Numbered from the stretch's first letter, positions 6,247 to 12,129 are shown. The stretch is 24,438 nt of DNA from a virus (IMGVR_UViG_3300046777_001108:1-24438), one strand, 5' to 3'. A program made the numbers and translations. Notes: generated by a model from the sequence alone, not told the origin.

Positions 6247-6567
6247 ATGGAAGCAGCAGTATTATATATACTATATAGCCCACTACATAAGGCTGTCAAG
6301 GTAGGCATATCAGATATCTCAGGTAGAAGGTTTGCAAGCCATAGGACCAAGGGCTGGGTATTGATCAAGTATTGGCATTTTTTCGAACGGGATAAGGCAA
6401 GACAAGTCGAATCTATAGTACTAAAAACACTAAGGGAAAGATATGGTTACTTTCTGGATAAGGCGGATATGCCTCAAAATGGATACACAGAGACCTTTGA
6501 TGCGTCAAAGATAACACGTAGGGCCTTGATCAGTATGGTCAATAGGGCTATAAAACAGTGTTCGTAA
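6247..6567 (+). CDS. GIY-YIG nuclease-like protein (T5orf172/MUG113 type, 106 aa)
   Basis: LYILYSPLHKAVKVGIS resembles the start of the GIY-YIG fold (first Tyr motif, then KVG replacing YIG). It is followed by Arg27-Arg28 in SGRRFASHRTKGW and Glu54 in KARQVESIVLKTL, in the order of catalytic residues of this family. It is the only plus-strand gene among minus-strand neighbours, fitting a mobile nuclease. The ATG at 6247 is chosen because TATAAT (6235-6240) ends six bases upstream; earlier starts would lie inside the divergent promoter region. Confidence 0.7.
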   Translation: MEAAVLYILYSPLHKAVKVGISDISGRRFASHRTKGWVLIKYWHFFERDKARQVESIVLKTLRERYGYFLDKADMPQNGYTETFDASKITRRALISMVNRAIKQCS

Positions 6568-6587
6568 TCTTTATTTACCCTGGTTTT

Positions 6588-6713
6588 TTACTCAGATAGA
6601 CATGAATCACAGACAAATGGCTCATCATTTTGTTTGAAATATAGATTATTACATTGAGTACAGGCTATTTTGTACCCCATAAACTTAGTATATGATGATT
6701 CCAATTTGTGCAT
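6588..6713 (-). CDS. Zinc-ribbon-like small protein (41 aa)
   Basis: Two CxxC knuckles, CTQC and CDSC, are separated by about 14 residues (NNLYFKQNDEPFV), the pattern of a minimal zinc ribbon. ATG 6713 lies six bases after TATAAT (6720-6725, extended TGA), so the message is leaderless. It follows the HAD-like gene by 18 bp and converges with the GIY-YIG gene. Role unknown; such ribbons often bind nucleic acid or protein. Confidence 0.7.
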   Translation of the reverse strand: MHKLESSYTKFMGYKIACTQCNNLYFKQNDEPFVCDSCLSE

Positions 6714-6719
6714 TGGATT

Positions 6720-6728
6720 ATTATATCA
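6720..6728 (-). promoter_or_regulatory. Leaderless extended -10 for gene 6588..6713
   Basis: TGA-TATAAT six bases before ATG 6713, just downstream of the HAD-like gene stop. Confidence 0.65.
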
Positions 6729-6731
6729 GCG

Positions 6732-7067
6732 TTATAGGTCTTTTGGAAAGATAGCATTAATACCCAGAGACTTATATGCATTGACAATCTTAGGGTTATT
6801 GTCTATGGCAAGAGTGATGTTTGGGATAGTCTTTGACATTTCTATCTTGAAGGTTTTGTCAGTATCTTGATCTAATGGGTTAAGAATTATATCCACATAG
6901 GCTATACCTAACCTTGAGAGTAATGCTTCATACTCAGGTTTCTTGGATATGTGAGAGCCTGAGATTATGTAGATATCTTCTGTTGTGTTGTTTAAGAAGT
7001 CTACCGTTTTTTGGATAGGTTTACCCTCATTGGCGATAGTTCCATTGATATCAACAAGGATAGACAT
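6732..7067 (-). CDS. HAD-superfamily-like phosphatase, small (111 aa)
   Basis: VDINGTI at residues 5-11 corresponds to HAD motif I, IISGS (34-38) to motif II, a Lys near 71-74 could serve motif III, and LAIDNNPKIVNAYKSLGI (87 onward) to motif IV. It lacks a cap domain, as do small phage 5'-nucleotidase or polynucleotide 3'-phosphatase-like proteins. The usual second Asp of DxD is Asn8, so the general acid is missing and classical phosphatase activity is doubtful. ATG 7067 is six bases after TATAAT (7074-7079, extended TGC); a DnaA-like box (7084-7092) abuts the promoter. Confidence 0.7.
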   Translation of the reverse strand: MSILVDINGTIANEGKPIQKTVDFLNNTTEDIYIISGSHISKKPEYEALLSRLGIAYVDIILNPLDQDTDKTFKIEMSKTIPNITLAIDNNPKIVNAYKSLGINAIFPKDL

Positions 7068-7073
7068 GGGTTA

Positions 7074-7082
7074 ATTATAGCA
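7074..7082 (-). promoter_or_regulatory. Leaderless extended -10 for gene 6732..7067
   Basis: TGC-TATAAT six bases before ATG 7067. A DnaA-like box at 7084-7092 sits in the spacer position, so DnaA binding could block it. Confidence 0.65.
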
Positions 7083-7094
7083 GTTATCCACAGG

Positions 7095-7214
7095 TTAGCA
7101 GTTATGAGTATATCCACAATCAGGACATTTCTCTCCTGGGTTTGCTACACAATCATCACACCAATCTGGAGCATCCTTCCAGGATATGCCTAATGGATCT
7201 AATTCTTCAGTCAT
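7095..7214 (-). CDS. Zinc-ribbon-like small protein (39 aa)
   Basis: The product has WCDDC and KCPDCGYTHNC, four knuckle cysteines plus His and a terminal Cys, a minimal zinc ribbon. The N-terminus is acidic (MTEELDPLGISWKDAPD). ATG 7214 is six bases after TATACT (7221-7226) with extended TGA. The gene is embedded in the DnaA-box cluster: TTATCCACA boxes lie on both sides and one near-match lies within its coding sequence. Confidence 0.7.
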   Translation of the reverse strand: MTEELDPLGISWKDAPDWCDDCVANPGEKCPDCGYTHNC

Positions 7215-7220
7215 TTATAT

Positions 7221-7229
7221 AGTATATCA
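7221..7229 (-). promoter_or_regulatory. Leaderless extended -10 for gene 7095..7214
   Basis: TGA-TATACT six bases before ATG 7214, with a DnaA-like box (7235-7243) in the spacer/-35 region. Confidence 0.65.
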
Positions 7230-7288
7230 AAGAGTTATCCACAGCCTGATACGCTAAAAATGTCATAGTTATCCACATGTTATCCACA

Positions 7289-7695
7289 GATAAATGTTAC
7301 TGATTGTTTAATTAGATAGGGTTAAAGTGGAGGATAGTGGAGAGTAGTGGAGTAGAGAGCGCTTTTATAGAAGGCGGCCTTAATCCCAAACCACCAAACC
7401 TCATATCCCCATATCCCCAAACCTTCAAACCCTTATACCACATAGCCCCATATCTGTCAAACCATTATATAAAGGTTTGGCATTATACATGCAAAACCAT
7501 GGTTTGTCAAGTCCTTTTATGCATGAAAATGCCCTAAAAAGTTCAGCGATTTTTTCGAAAAGGATCTTAATCTTTTTAAAAAACCTTAAAAAAGTTTATA
7601 AAGGTTTGGAAAAGTTTAAAAAAGTTCAGCGAATTTTATTTGATGGATCGTAATACCTTTATAGGGGTTTGTTATCAGAGTATAGGGGGTTTGGG
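7289..7695. other. Non-coding origin-like region
   Basis: No convincing gene. It contains three 10-bp tandem repeats (AGTGGAGGAT, AGTGGAGAGT, AGTGGAGTAG), many CAAACC/GGTTTG hexamers, a 14-bp direct repeat AAAAAGTTCAGCGA (7536-7549, 7619-7632) and an A/T-rich stretch (about 7536-7640) that could serve as an unwinding element. Confidence 0.6.
7326..7355 (+). repeat. Three 10-bp tandem repeats
   Basis: AGTGGAGGAT, AGTGGAGAGT and AGTGGAGTAG, one helical turn each, between the DnaA-box cluster and the hexamer array. Confidence 0.65.
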
Positions 7696-7944
7696 TTACT
7701 TGTTTTGATCCCCTGGGATTTCGCCTGGGGCGAATCGGCCTTCGGCCTGATTGTAGACTTCTCCTAGTTGCTTACCTATTGCTTGGCCGTCTAGACCCCG
7801 CACAAAATCGGGGGTAAATGAAAAGAACTTACCCAAACCTACAGTATGAGTAACACCCACAAAAGAATTCCATAGGTTATCACTAAAGGTTTGATATTCA
7901 TCTGGTTTGGCTTGTCTATATTGAGCAAAATGATCTCTTCCCAT
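7696..7944 (-). CDS. Hypothetical protein (82 aa) inside the GGTTTG repeat region
   Basis: The product starts MGRDHFAQYRQAKPDEYQ and ends GRFAPGEIPGDQNK; mixed helix, no Cys, no transmembrane segment. I do not recognise it. ATG 7944 is preceded by TTGTCA-18-TATAAT ending six bases upstream, so it is leaderless. It is isolated between two non-coding stretches packed with GGTTTG/CAAACC hexamers, three of which fall in its own coding sequence. An origin-associated role is possible by location only. Confidence 0.65.
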   Translation of the reverse strand: MGRDHFAQYRQAKPDEYQTFSDNLWNSFVGVTHTVGLGKFFSFTPDFVRGLDGQAIGKQLGEVYNQAEGRFAPGEIPGDQNK

Positions 7945-7950
7945 ACCCTT

Positions 7951-7980
7951 ATTATACACCTAGATATAAAGGTTTGACAA
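7951..7980 (-). promoter_or_regulatory. Leaderless promoter for gene 7696..7944
   Basis: TTGTCA (7975-7980), 18 bp, TATAAT (7951-7956), six bases to ATG. Its -35 overlaps a plus-strand TTGACA (7974-7979). Confidence 0.6.
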
Positions 7981-8002
7981 ATAAGGTTTGATATGGTATA
8001 AG
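7974..8002 (+). promoter_or_regulatory. Plus-strand promoter candidate 1
   Basis: TTGACA, 17-bp spacer, TATAAG with extended TGG. Near-consensus but no plus-strand gene follows; it would make a non-coding or antisense RNA. Confidence 0.5.
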
Positions 8003-8081
8003 TTTTGGGAAAAAATTTCAAACCATCGTAATCTATTTCTGGGAAAATTTTAGATTGGTTCGTAATACCCTCATATGAGGT

Positions 8082-8110
8082 TTGACAAGGTTTGAGATAT
8101 ATGATATTTT
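8082..8110 (+). promoter_or_regulatory. Plus-strand promoter candidate 2
   Basis: TTGACA (8082-8087), 17-bp spacer, TATTTT with extended TGA (8105-8110). A hairpin plus T-run (8125-8152) follows at once, which would give an RNA of about 35 nt. Confidence 0.45.
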
Positions 8111-8111
8111 T

Positions 8112-8125
8112 CTAGATCGCCTAGG
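8112..8125. repeat. CTAGATCGCCTAGG element, copy 1
   Basis: Imperfect palindrome, identical 14-mer at 16762 and 17968, near-identical at 10900. Lies beside the UUCG hairpin. Confidence 0.65.
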
Positions 8126-8152
8126 GCGCACCCCGAAGGGTGCAGCCTTTTT
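8125..8152. terminator. Strong hairpin, terminator on the plus strand
   Basis: GGC-GCACCC, loop CGAA, GGGTGC-A-GCC (8125-8147), then TTTTT (8148-8152) on the plus strand. Read on the minus strand it has an ultra-stable C(UUCG)G loop after the stop of gene 8151..8447 but no U-run. It overlaps that stop codon. Confidence 0.6.
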
Positions 8153-8447
8153 ACTGCGAGTCTCGTTCGTTTTTCTTTTGCTCTACGATTGCGAGCAGGT
8201 CGTCAAGATTATCAACATCAAGAACATCGTCCTCTGTTACTTCCATAGCGTCAAGGAACATAGCAAAGGTTTCATTTACATACTCTTCTGCCATTGGTAG
8301 TGGTGTTACTACTCCCGTTGCAATAAACCAAGCAAGCGGCAAGCCTACATCGTTGTATGAAATGAAAGGCTTTAACTCCTCATCATCTCTGAACTCATAC
8401 CAAAACTGTCCCAAAATGGCACATCTATCTGCAAAGTCTACTTCCAT
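8151..8447 (-). CDS. Conserved-type acidic phage protein (98 aa)
   Basis: The product starts MEVDFADRCAILGQFWYEFR and includes YNDVGLPLAWFIATG and an acidic helical C-terminus. I associate this sequence type with small conserved actinobacteriophage proteins of unknown function. It overlaps the upstream gene by 10 bp, with TTAGGAGAGGA about 15 bases before ATG. Its stop codon lies at the base of a strong hairpin with a C(UUCG)G loop. It is last in the ten-gene run that begins at 10779. Confidence 0.75.
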   Translation of the reverse strand: MEVDFADRCAILGQFWYEFRDDEELKPFISYNDVGLPLAWFIATGVVTPLPMAEEYVNETFAMFLDAMEVTEDDVLDVDNLDDLLAIVEQKKNERDSQ

Positions 8448-8680
8448 AGTGCTGTGTAATCCTCTCCTAAGTATCCTGTCATAAGTTTATCATACTCTTC
8501 CCCCGCAGTCAAAGCAACCACTTCAAGTCTGCGAGATACAATAACAGGGTGGTTATGTACCAAGTGAAAGCCAAGTGCTTCCAAGTTGAGCCCCATGTCC
8601 TCAGTTAGCAATTTTGCCATACGGTTTGAGAACTGTATTTCTTTAGTGCTTTCGGGTTTCTTTCGAACGCTGTAAGTCAT
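8438..8680 (-). CDS. Hypothetical protein (80 aa)
   Basis: The product starts MTYSVRKKPESTKEIQFSN and contains LEALGFHLVHNHPVIVSRRL and an acidic end. It is soluble and probably helical. A strong ribosome binding site (AGAGGAGAG) lies just before ATG 8680 and a TATAAT box at 8698-8703 lies about 17 bases before the start, so unlike many genes here it has a leader. It overlaps the downstream gene. Function unknown. Confidence 0.75.
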   Translation of the reverse strand: MTYSVRKKPESTKEIQFSNRMAKLLTEDMGLNLEALGFHLVHNHPVIVSRRLEVVALTAGEEYDKLMTGYLGEDYTALWK

Positions 8681-8697
8681 GTCTCTCCTCTTTATCT

Positions 8698-8703
8698 ATT
8701 ATA
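8698..8703 (-). promoter_or_regulatory. -10 box for gene 8438..8680
   Basis: TATAAT about 17 bases before ATG 8680, leaving room for a leader with the AGAGGAGAG ribosome site. A G-run/C-run hairpin lies just upstream. Confidence 0.5.
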
Positions 8704-8801
8704 CAGGAAGGGGAAGGGGGGCGCAACCCCCACTGGTTACGCCGTCCCTATCCTTATTTAGTTAATCAGCAGGTGACCCATACCTGTTGATCGATGATGC
8801 G

Positions 8802-9164
8802 CTAAGCGCTAACCTTTTGTGGGGCATATGCTGCTATGAATGAAGACCAGTCTACTTTAACATCTGAGCCCTCTTCATATACAGTCTTGTGTAGCAGGTC
8901 GACAATAACTGTAAAGTCTCCCAGCATTAAGTCTTTAGGGTCTACGGCATAAATTCCAAACCCTGTTTCCTCCAGCACGGAATCCTGAATAAGATAACTA
9001 ATCATCATACGTGTGGCATATGTGTCATCTACCCATCGTGGCTTAGCATGCTCCAGGGCCATTGCTAAATCCCGTTGCCATTCTGTCTCACCCCAGTGAC
9101 TGTATAGTACTACTGCAGGATGAGCATCTGAGTCTTTAAATACGTAATTAATACGGGCTCCCAT
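8802..9164 (-). CDS. Conserved-type phage protein (120 aa)
   Basis: The product starts MGARINYVFKDSDAHPAVVL and continues YSHWGETEWQRDLAMALEH. The pattern is familiar from small conserved actinobacteriophage proteins, but no biochemical role is known to me. ATG 9164 is preceded by GAGGATGAGGAATAAA, whose TAA is the stop of the upstream gene. Longer in-frame starts would overlap that gene. The 3' side holds two small inverted repeats (8769-8792 and GCGCTAAGCGCT). Confidence 0.75.
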   Translation of the reverse strand: MGARINYVFKDSDAHPAVVLYSHWGETEWQRDLAMALEHAKPRWVDDTYATRMMISYLIQDSVLEETGFGIYAVDPKDLMLGDFTVIVDLLHKTVYEEGSDVKVDWSSFIAAYAPQKVSA

Positions 9165-9165
9165 T

Positions 9166-9492
9166 TTATTCCTCATCCTCTCCAACAAAATCAATCATGA
9201 CTCGTGCTACACGGCCATCCTCTGTTATTTCTGCGTATACAGGATAGAGTCCGTCTCCGTATCCCGTTGAAAATGCTACTGCCATGTTTCCTAATTGGCC
9301 AAAGCCTTTACCAAGGGTAGCATTGCAGGCACCAAGGTAACCATACTCTCCAACCTTGTTAACATGGTCCTCAAACTTATCTACATCTCTATCCCAATTT
9401 TTCCATTCATCTAAGTAGCATGGGTCGCCAACAATGGCCTGTCCGCTGTCTACTGCAAATTGTCCGATAAGGGTCATTGTATTTGTATTCAT
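9166..9492 (-). CDS. DUF4241-like protein (108 aa)
   Basis: IGQFAVDSGQAIVGDPCYLD near the N-terminus and VAFSTGYGDGLYPVYAEI near the C-terminus match the pattern of DUF4241-type proteins (a substrate-like beta fold of unknown function). ATG 9492 overlaps the upstream stop (ATGA) and has AAGGAATACAAGA before it. It sits in the conserved compact operon. No catalytic motif is evident. Confidence 0.7.
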   Translation of the reverse strand: MNTNTMTLIGQFAVDSGQAIVGDPCYLDEWKNWDRDVDKFEDHVNKVGEYGYLGACNATLGKGFGQLGNMAVAFSTGYGDGLYPVYAEITEDGRVARVMIDFVGEDEE

Positions 9493-9869
9493 TCTTGTAT
9501 TCCTTCGCATTCGTGGGTTTCGTATTCATCAAGTATATCACCGCAGAAATCACATGTCAAGTCTGGCTCTCCCACCATAATTTGAATAGTTGTATTTTCT
9601 GGGCACGGTACCTCAGTAATGAAGTATCCTAATCTATTTACAAATGACCAGCCATTCCAGATATAGGTACCACCGTCATCGCCAGAGCCATAGGTCCAGA
9701 TATTTGCAGGGGACTGAGACTTAACAAAGGCAACCTCATCCCCATATGTCTCAAACATAATGCCTTGACCTGACTCATCTTGAAAGGAAGCATTGCTGTC
9801 TATATGATTATATATTGGCTTGTAGGCTTCTTCCCACTCACCCATATCCATTTCAATAAAGTTACCCAT
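9489..9869 (-). CDS. Conserved-type phage protein with C-terminal CxxC (126 aa)
   Basis: MGNFIEMDMGEWEEAYKPIY at the start, GGTYIWNGWSFVNRLGYFIT in the middle, and CDFCGD followed by HEC near the end suggest an alpha/beta domain plus a small zinc site. The start follows GAGGTG closely and lies inside the end of the upstream 49-aa gene (8-bp overlap). I recognise the sequence type from actinobacteriophage small-gene clusters, function unknown. Confidence 0.75.
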   Translation of the reverse strand: MGNFIEMDMGEWEEAYKPIYNHIDSNASFQDESGQGIMFETYGDEVAFVKSQSPANIWTYGSGDDGGTYIWNGWSFVNRLGYFITEVPCPENTTIQIMVGEPDLTCDFCGDILDEYETHECEGIQE

Positions 9870-10011
9870 TGAGCACCTCGATTAAATGTTTAGTAGCATA
9901 GATTTGTCCCTCGATATCTACCACATGGATAGAAGCAGGGTTTTCTTCAAGGTCTTGTTCAAGACTAATTAAATGTAGATTGATGTACTGCTTAAATGTG
10001 TTTAGGTCCAT
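9862..10011 (-). CDS. Small hypothetical protein (49 aa)
   Basis: The product starts MDLNTFKQYINLHLISLEQD and is probably one helix followed by a small beta hairpin (VVDIEGQIYATKH). ATG 10011 lies six bases after TATAAT (10018-10023) with TTGTAA 17 bp further up. The TATAAT is built from the last codons of the upstream gene (TAT AAT TAA), an economical overlap of coding and promoter sequence. Confidence 0.7.
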   Translation of the reverse strand: MDLNTFKQYINLHLISLEQDLEENPASIHVVDIEGQIYATKHLIEVLNG

Positions 10012-10014
10012 ATA

Positions 10015-10230
10015 TTAATTATAAGGGTTGGAGTCAATTTTTACAACTGTACTGGGTGTGACCTTGCTCACATCTGTAAGGATAGGGGCATTGCCATCTG
10101 ATTCTGATAATAGGATAAGTATTCCTAATCCCCCACAAATACAGGCAGGATCTAAAACCTTATCTGCACAAGCAGTGATTTCAATCAGGGCATCACAATC
10201 AGTACATAGATAATCATACTTAGTCCACAT
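10015..10230 (-). CDS. Zinc-ribbon-like protein (71 aa)
   Basis: YLCTDCDALIEITACADK followed by CICGG gives CxxC plus CxC, a zinc-ribbon pattern; the C-terminus is hydrophobic then Asp/Ser rich. ATG 10230 shares its A with the stop of the upstream gene and has AGAGGATATGT before it. A longer in-frame start at 10257 would overlap the upstream gene and is less likely. Function unknown. Confidence 0.7.
   Translation of the reverse strand: MWTKYDYLCTDCDALIEITACADKVLDPACICGGLGILILLSESDGNAPILTDVSKVTPSTVVKIDSNPYN
10018..10046 (-). promoter_or_regulatory. Leaderless promoter for gene 9862..10011
   Basis: TTGTAA (10041-10046), 17 bp, TATAAT (10018-10023), six bases to ATG; embedded in the 3' end of gene 10015..10230. 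Confidence 0.6.
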
Positions 10231-10469
10231 TACATATCCTCTTTCTTTAAAAACCATCTACCCTCGTGGATGTGGTCGCAGTTTCCAAGTGCCGTAGTGT
10301 ATTTATATACAGTTGGGTCGTCCCAATGTCCAAAGCCACCCTGATAGTAACAAACAACCTTTTCTGTCTTGATAGACTCAGGGGGATTAATCCAATCAAC
10401 AAAAGCAACTATAGGAATCAACGGGATTTGAATAAGCAAGGCAACAATCATAGCATCACCAAACTTCAT
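10230..10469 (-). CDS. Small membrane-anchored protein (79 aa)
   Basis: Residues about 6-26 (AMIVALLIQIPLIPIVAFVDW) form a single N-terminal membrane segment or uncleaved signal. The rest is hydrophilic with CYYQGGFGHWDDPTVY and a later Cys, so the two cysteines could pair outside the cell. ATG 10469 shares a base with the upstream TAA, and GAAGGG lies close upstream. Function unknown. Confidence 0.7.
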   Translation of the reverse strand: MKFGDAMIVALLIQIPLIPIVAFVDWINPPESIKTEKVVCYYQGGFGHWDDPTVYKYTTALGNCDHIHEGRWFLKKEDM

Positions 10470-10618
10470 TAGTCAAAATACCCTTCTGCCCATAAGCCCT
10501 GGAGGAATGCATAGGTCTTAGCCAAACCATCAGAAACAGTTTCATCTGTTGTATAGTCATGAGCAGTACCAACTGAGTCAATCATTTCATCTAATTCTAT
10601 TTTAGTATATCCTAACAT
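10469..10618 (-). CDS. Small acidic hypothetical protein (49 aa)
   Basis: The product starts MLGYTKIELDEMIDSVGTAH and ends GLWAEGYFD; probably two helices. ATG 10618 overlaps the end of the upstream gene by 7 bp and GAGGAA lies upstream. It belongs to the same coupled operon as its neighbours. No recognised domain. Confidence 0.65.
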   Translation of the reverse strand: MLGYTKIELDEMIDSVGTAHDYTTDETVSDGLAKTYAFLQGLWAEGYFD

Positions 10619-10779
10619 TGTTCCTCATCCCACCAGTATTTGACTATTGTATTTAAGGTGGTGTGGATGTTACAATCACAATCCCCACCGTTCATATTTT
10701 CCATGTATTCGAGATGTGCCTCATTGTCCATGTACATCTCATTGACTAATTCGTCAATTGTTCTCATTGTTTGGGTCAT
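10612..10779 (-). CDS. Small conserved-type phage protein with CDC motif (55 aa)
   Basis: The product contains GGDCDCNIHTTLNTIVKYWW, a string I associate with a common small phage protein of unknown function. The N-terminal half is an acidic helix rich in Met. ATG 10779 is the first gene of the compact operon and has a full promoter: TTGACA-17-TACAAT ending six bases upstream, hence a leaderless message. Confidence 0.75.
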   Translation of the reverse strand: MTQTMRTIDELVNEMYMDNEAHLEYMENMNGGDCDCNIHTTLNTIVKYWWDEEQC

Positions 10780-10785
10780 GTATTA

Positions 10786-10814
10786 ATTGTAGCGTTTTAG
10801 GGGATAAATGTCAA
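10786..10814 (-). promoter_or_regulatory. Leaderless promoter for the compact operon at 10779
   Basis: TTGACA (10809-10814), 17 bp, TACAAT (10786-10791), six bases to ATG 10779. Best candidate for driving genes 10612 down to 8151. Confidence 0.75.
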
Positions 10815-10884
10815 ATATCGTAATCGAAAAATCCAGGAAATATTATTTGGAGATCTTAATAAAGACTATTTAAAATCTCAATTC

Positions 10885-10898
10885 GGACATATCGGACA
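10885..10898 (-). promoter_or_regulatory. TGTCC-N4-TGTCC box 1
   Basis: TGTCCGATATGTCC on the minus strand, upstream of the 10779 promoter. Confidence 0.55.
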
Positions 10899-10899
10899 C

Positions 10900-10913
10900 C
10901 TAGATTACCTAGG
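10900..10913. repeat. CTAGATTACCTAGG element, variant copy
   Basis: Variant of the 14-mer, followed by AAATTTT, just past tRNA-Asp. Confidence 0.6.
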
Positions 10914-10921
10914 AAATTTTG

Positions 10922-10995
10922 CGATCACGAAGGGACTCGAACCCTCGACCTCCACCGTGACAGGGTGGCGTTCTAACCAACTGAACTACGTGACC
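10922..10995 (-). tRNA. tRNA-Asp (anticodon GTC)
   Basis: A 74-nt cloverleaf is readable on the minus strand. The acceptor stem pairs GGTCACG with CGTGATC (one G-T pair), with D-arm GTTCAGTTGGTTAGAAC, anticodon stem CCACC/GGTGG around CTGTCAC (GTC anticodon) and a T-loop with GGTTCGAGTCC. The discriminator is G73, as required for Asp. CCA is not encoded. It lies 5 nt after one of the conserved 24-nt hairpins (11000-11023). It is the only tRNA I find in the window. Confidence 0.95.
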
Positions 10996-10999
10996 GTGT

Positions 11000-11023
11000 G
11001 AGCAGTTTTAATTCATGCTCAGG
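11000..11023 (-). repeat. Conserved 24-nt hairpin, copy 1
   Basis: CCTGAGCATG...AAAACTGCTC, after the DUF932 gene and 4 nt before tRNA-Asp. Stem GAGCA/TGCTC. Confidence 0.75.
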
Positions 11024-11034
11024 AACTTTTTTAA

Positions 11035-12051
11035 TTATGCAATTTGCAAAGTGCTTTGCACAACCTTAAGCAAACGATTCTTTTCTGCATTGATAGCAGG
11101 GTCAAAACCAGATGCAGATGCAAGGATTGATTCGTTAGAACCACCACGAGCAGAGCGGTACCAATCAAGGCGTTCTGTTAGCGCATTGAAAGCACCCCAT
11201 GCGTTACCAGCAATCATACCATTAAACTCACCTGTGTAGATGTCGTTAATTGTATCGACCTTGTTTTCCCACTTCTTGAATGCGCCCTTAGAATCCTTTT
11301 CAGGCTTAGGGTATGCAGCAAGAATGATGTCGTTAAATTGCTTAGCATTGACTTCTGTTTCAATCATAGCCTTAGCCATGAGGTCAAAAGAATCCATGTA
11401 CTTATGTGCAAGACCTAAAGTCTCACGAGCCACTTGTACCTTACCAGCAGCGGTCTGTGTGTGGCGAATCTTGAAAGATTGCTTAACGCCACCCTTGCGC
11501 TTAGTTGTATTCAATGCAAGGTTAAGAGTGTTAGCGCACACAACACGAACAGGTGTAATGCTTGCTTGAATAGCGATTGAGCCATCATGTGATGTGTTAA
11601 TTAGCAAATAAGTCTTTACCTTATCTGCAACACCGTTAGGGTCAAGGATAGTTTCACGCTCTAATGCTAATGCACCGAATACGACACGACCACCCTTGAT
11701 TGAGCCAGCGGTCTCCCAACGACCACCACCATCAAGAATGTTATCACCAAATGAGAATAAATCCTCATTCTGCATAACGTGATAACGCTCACCAACGACA
11801 CCAAGAATGTCGGTCTGTGTGTTATCTGTAGGATTAGTACGCAATACGTACTGATAGTTTTTGTCACTTGTTAAATGTGAGGGGGTTTCCAAATCTTCAA
11901 GACGAACGTTCCAACCATTTAGGTTAGCAGCAGCAAGCATTTCGCTTGTTGTTTTTTCTTCTGTGAATACGGTACCCAATCCATGCCAAGCGGGTTCACG
12001 AAATGATGCGAATGAAGCCTTACCATTTTGTGTTTCGATTTCATGTGCCAT
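11035..12051 (-). CDS. DUF932 / TIGR03299 phage-plasmid-like protein (338 aa)
   Basis: The order of motifs fits DUF932: N-terminal PAWHGLGTVF, then VVGERYHVMQNEDLFSFGD, TYLLINTSHDGSIAIQASIT, VRVVCANTLNLAL and a C-terminal GNAWGAFNALTERLDWYRS. Length is in the family's usual range. The family is widespread in phages and plasmids; its function is not established. ATG 12051 has a strong AAAGGAG site and follows a TGTCAGT-class promoter. A conserved hairpin follows the gene before tRNA-Asp. An upstream ATG would precede the promoter and is rejected. Confidence 0.9.
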   Translation of the reverse strand: MAHEIETQNGKASFASFREPAWHGLGTVFTEEKTTSEMLAAANLNGWNVRLEDLETPSHLTSDKNYQYVLRTNPTDNTQTDILGVVGERYHVMQNEDLFSFGDNILDGGGRWETAGSIKGGRVVFGALALERETILDPNGVADKVKTYLLINTSHDGSIAIQASITPVRVVCANTLNLALNTTKRKGGVKQSFKIRHTQTAAGKVQVARETLGLAHKYMDSFDLMAKAMIETEVNAKQFNDIILAAYPKPEKDSKGAFKKWENKVDTINDIYTGEFNGMIAGNAWGAFNALTERLDWYRSARGGSNESILASASGFDPAINAEKNRLLKVVQSTLQIA

Positions 12052-12082
12052 GAGTTTACTCCTTTTTGTTGTTGATAGTTTA

Positions 12083-12111
12083 AGTATACACAACCCCACT
12101 GACAAATGCAA
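12083..12111 (-). promoter_or_regulatory. TGTCAGT-class promoter for gene 11035..12051
   Basis: TTGCAT (12106-12111), 17-bp spacer with TGTCAGT (12098-12104), TATACT (12083-12088). The TGTCAGT ends 9 bp before the -10. Confidence 0.65.
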
Positions 12112-12129
12112 ATCAAGATAGTTAGATGT

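Larger units (their letters stand above)
7084..7288 (+). other. Cluster of DnaA-like boxes
   Basis: Four perfect TTATCCACA 9-mers (7084-7092, 7235-7243, 7269-7277, 7280-7288) and one near match (ATATCCACA, 7110-7118), all in the same orientation. Further boxes lie at 12189-12197 (+), 16728-16736 (-) and 17955-17963 (-), and TTGTCCACA at 12127-12135 (-). This density is origin-like. Confidence 0.65.
7387..8094. repeat. Iteron-like CAAACC/GGTTTG hexamer array (18 copies)
   Basis: Copies start at 7387, 7395, 7418, 7426, 7458, 7474, 7501, 7603, 7666, 7688, 7834, 7888, 7904, 7971, 7985, 8019, 8079 and 8089. The extended form TATAAAGGTTTG occurs at 7468, 7597 and 7965. A random 700-bp sequence would hold less than one copy on average. 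Confidence 0.7.

Noticed and set aside
7337-7537. Plus-strand frame of 66 codons in the repeat-rich gap
   Set aside because: It starts with GTG inside the 10-bp tandem repeats, has low-complexity Pro/Tyr/His content caused by the CAAACC and CCCCATA repeats, and lacks the leaderless promoter.
7387-8094. CRISPR array
   Set aside because: The repeated unit is only 6-12 bp, occurs in both orientations and at irregular distances, and no cas-like gene is seen.
11015-12121. Several plus-strand frames opposite the DUF932 gene
   Set aside because: They are antisense shadows of a clear conserved gene and have no promoter or ribosome site.
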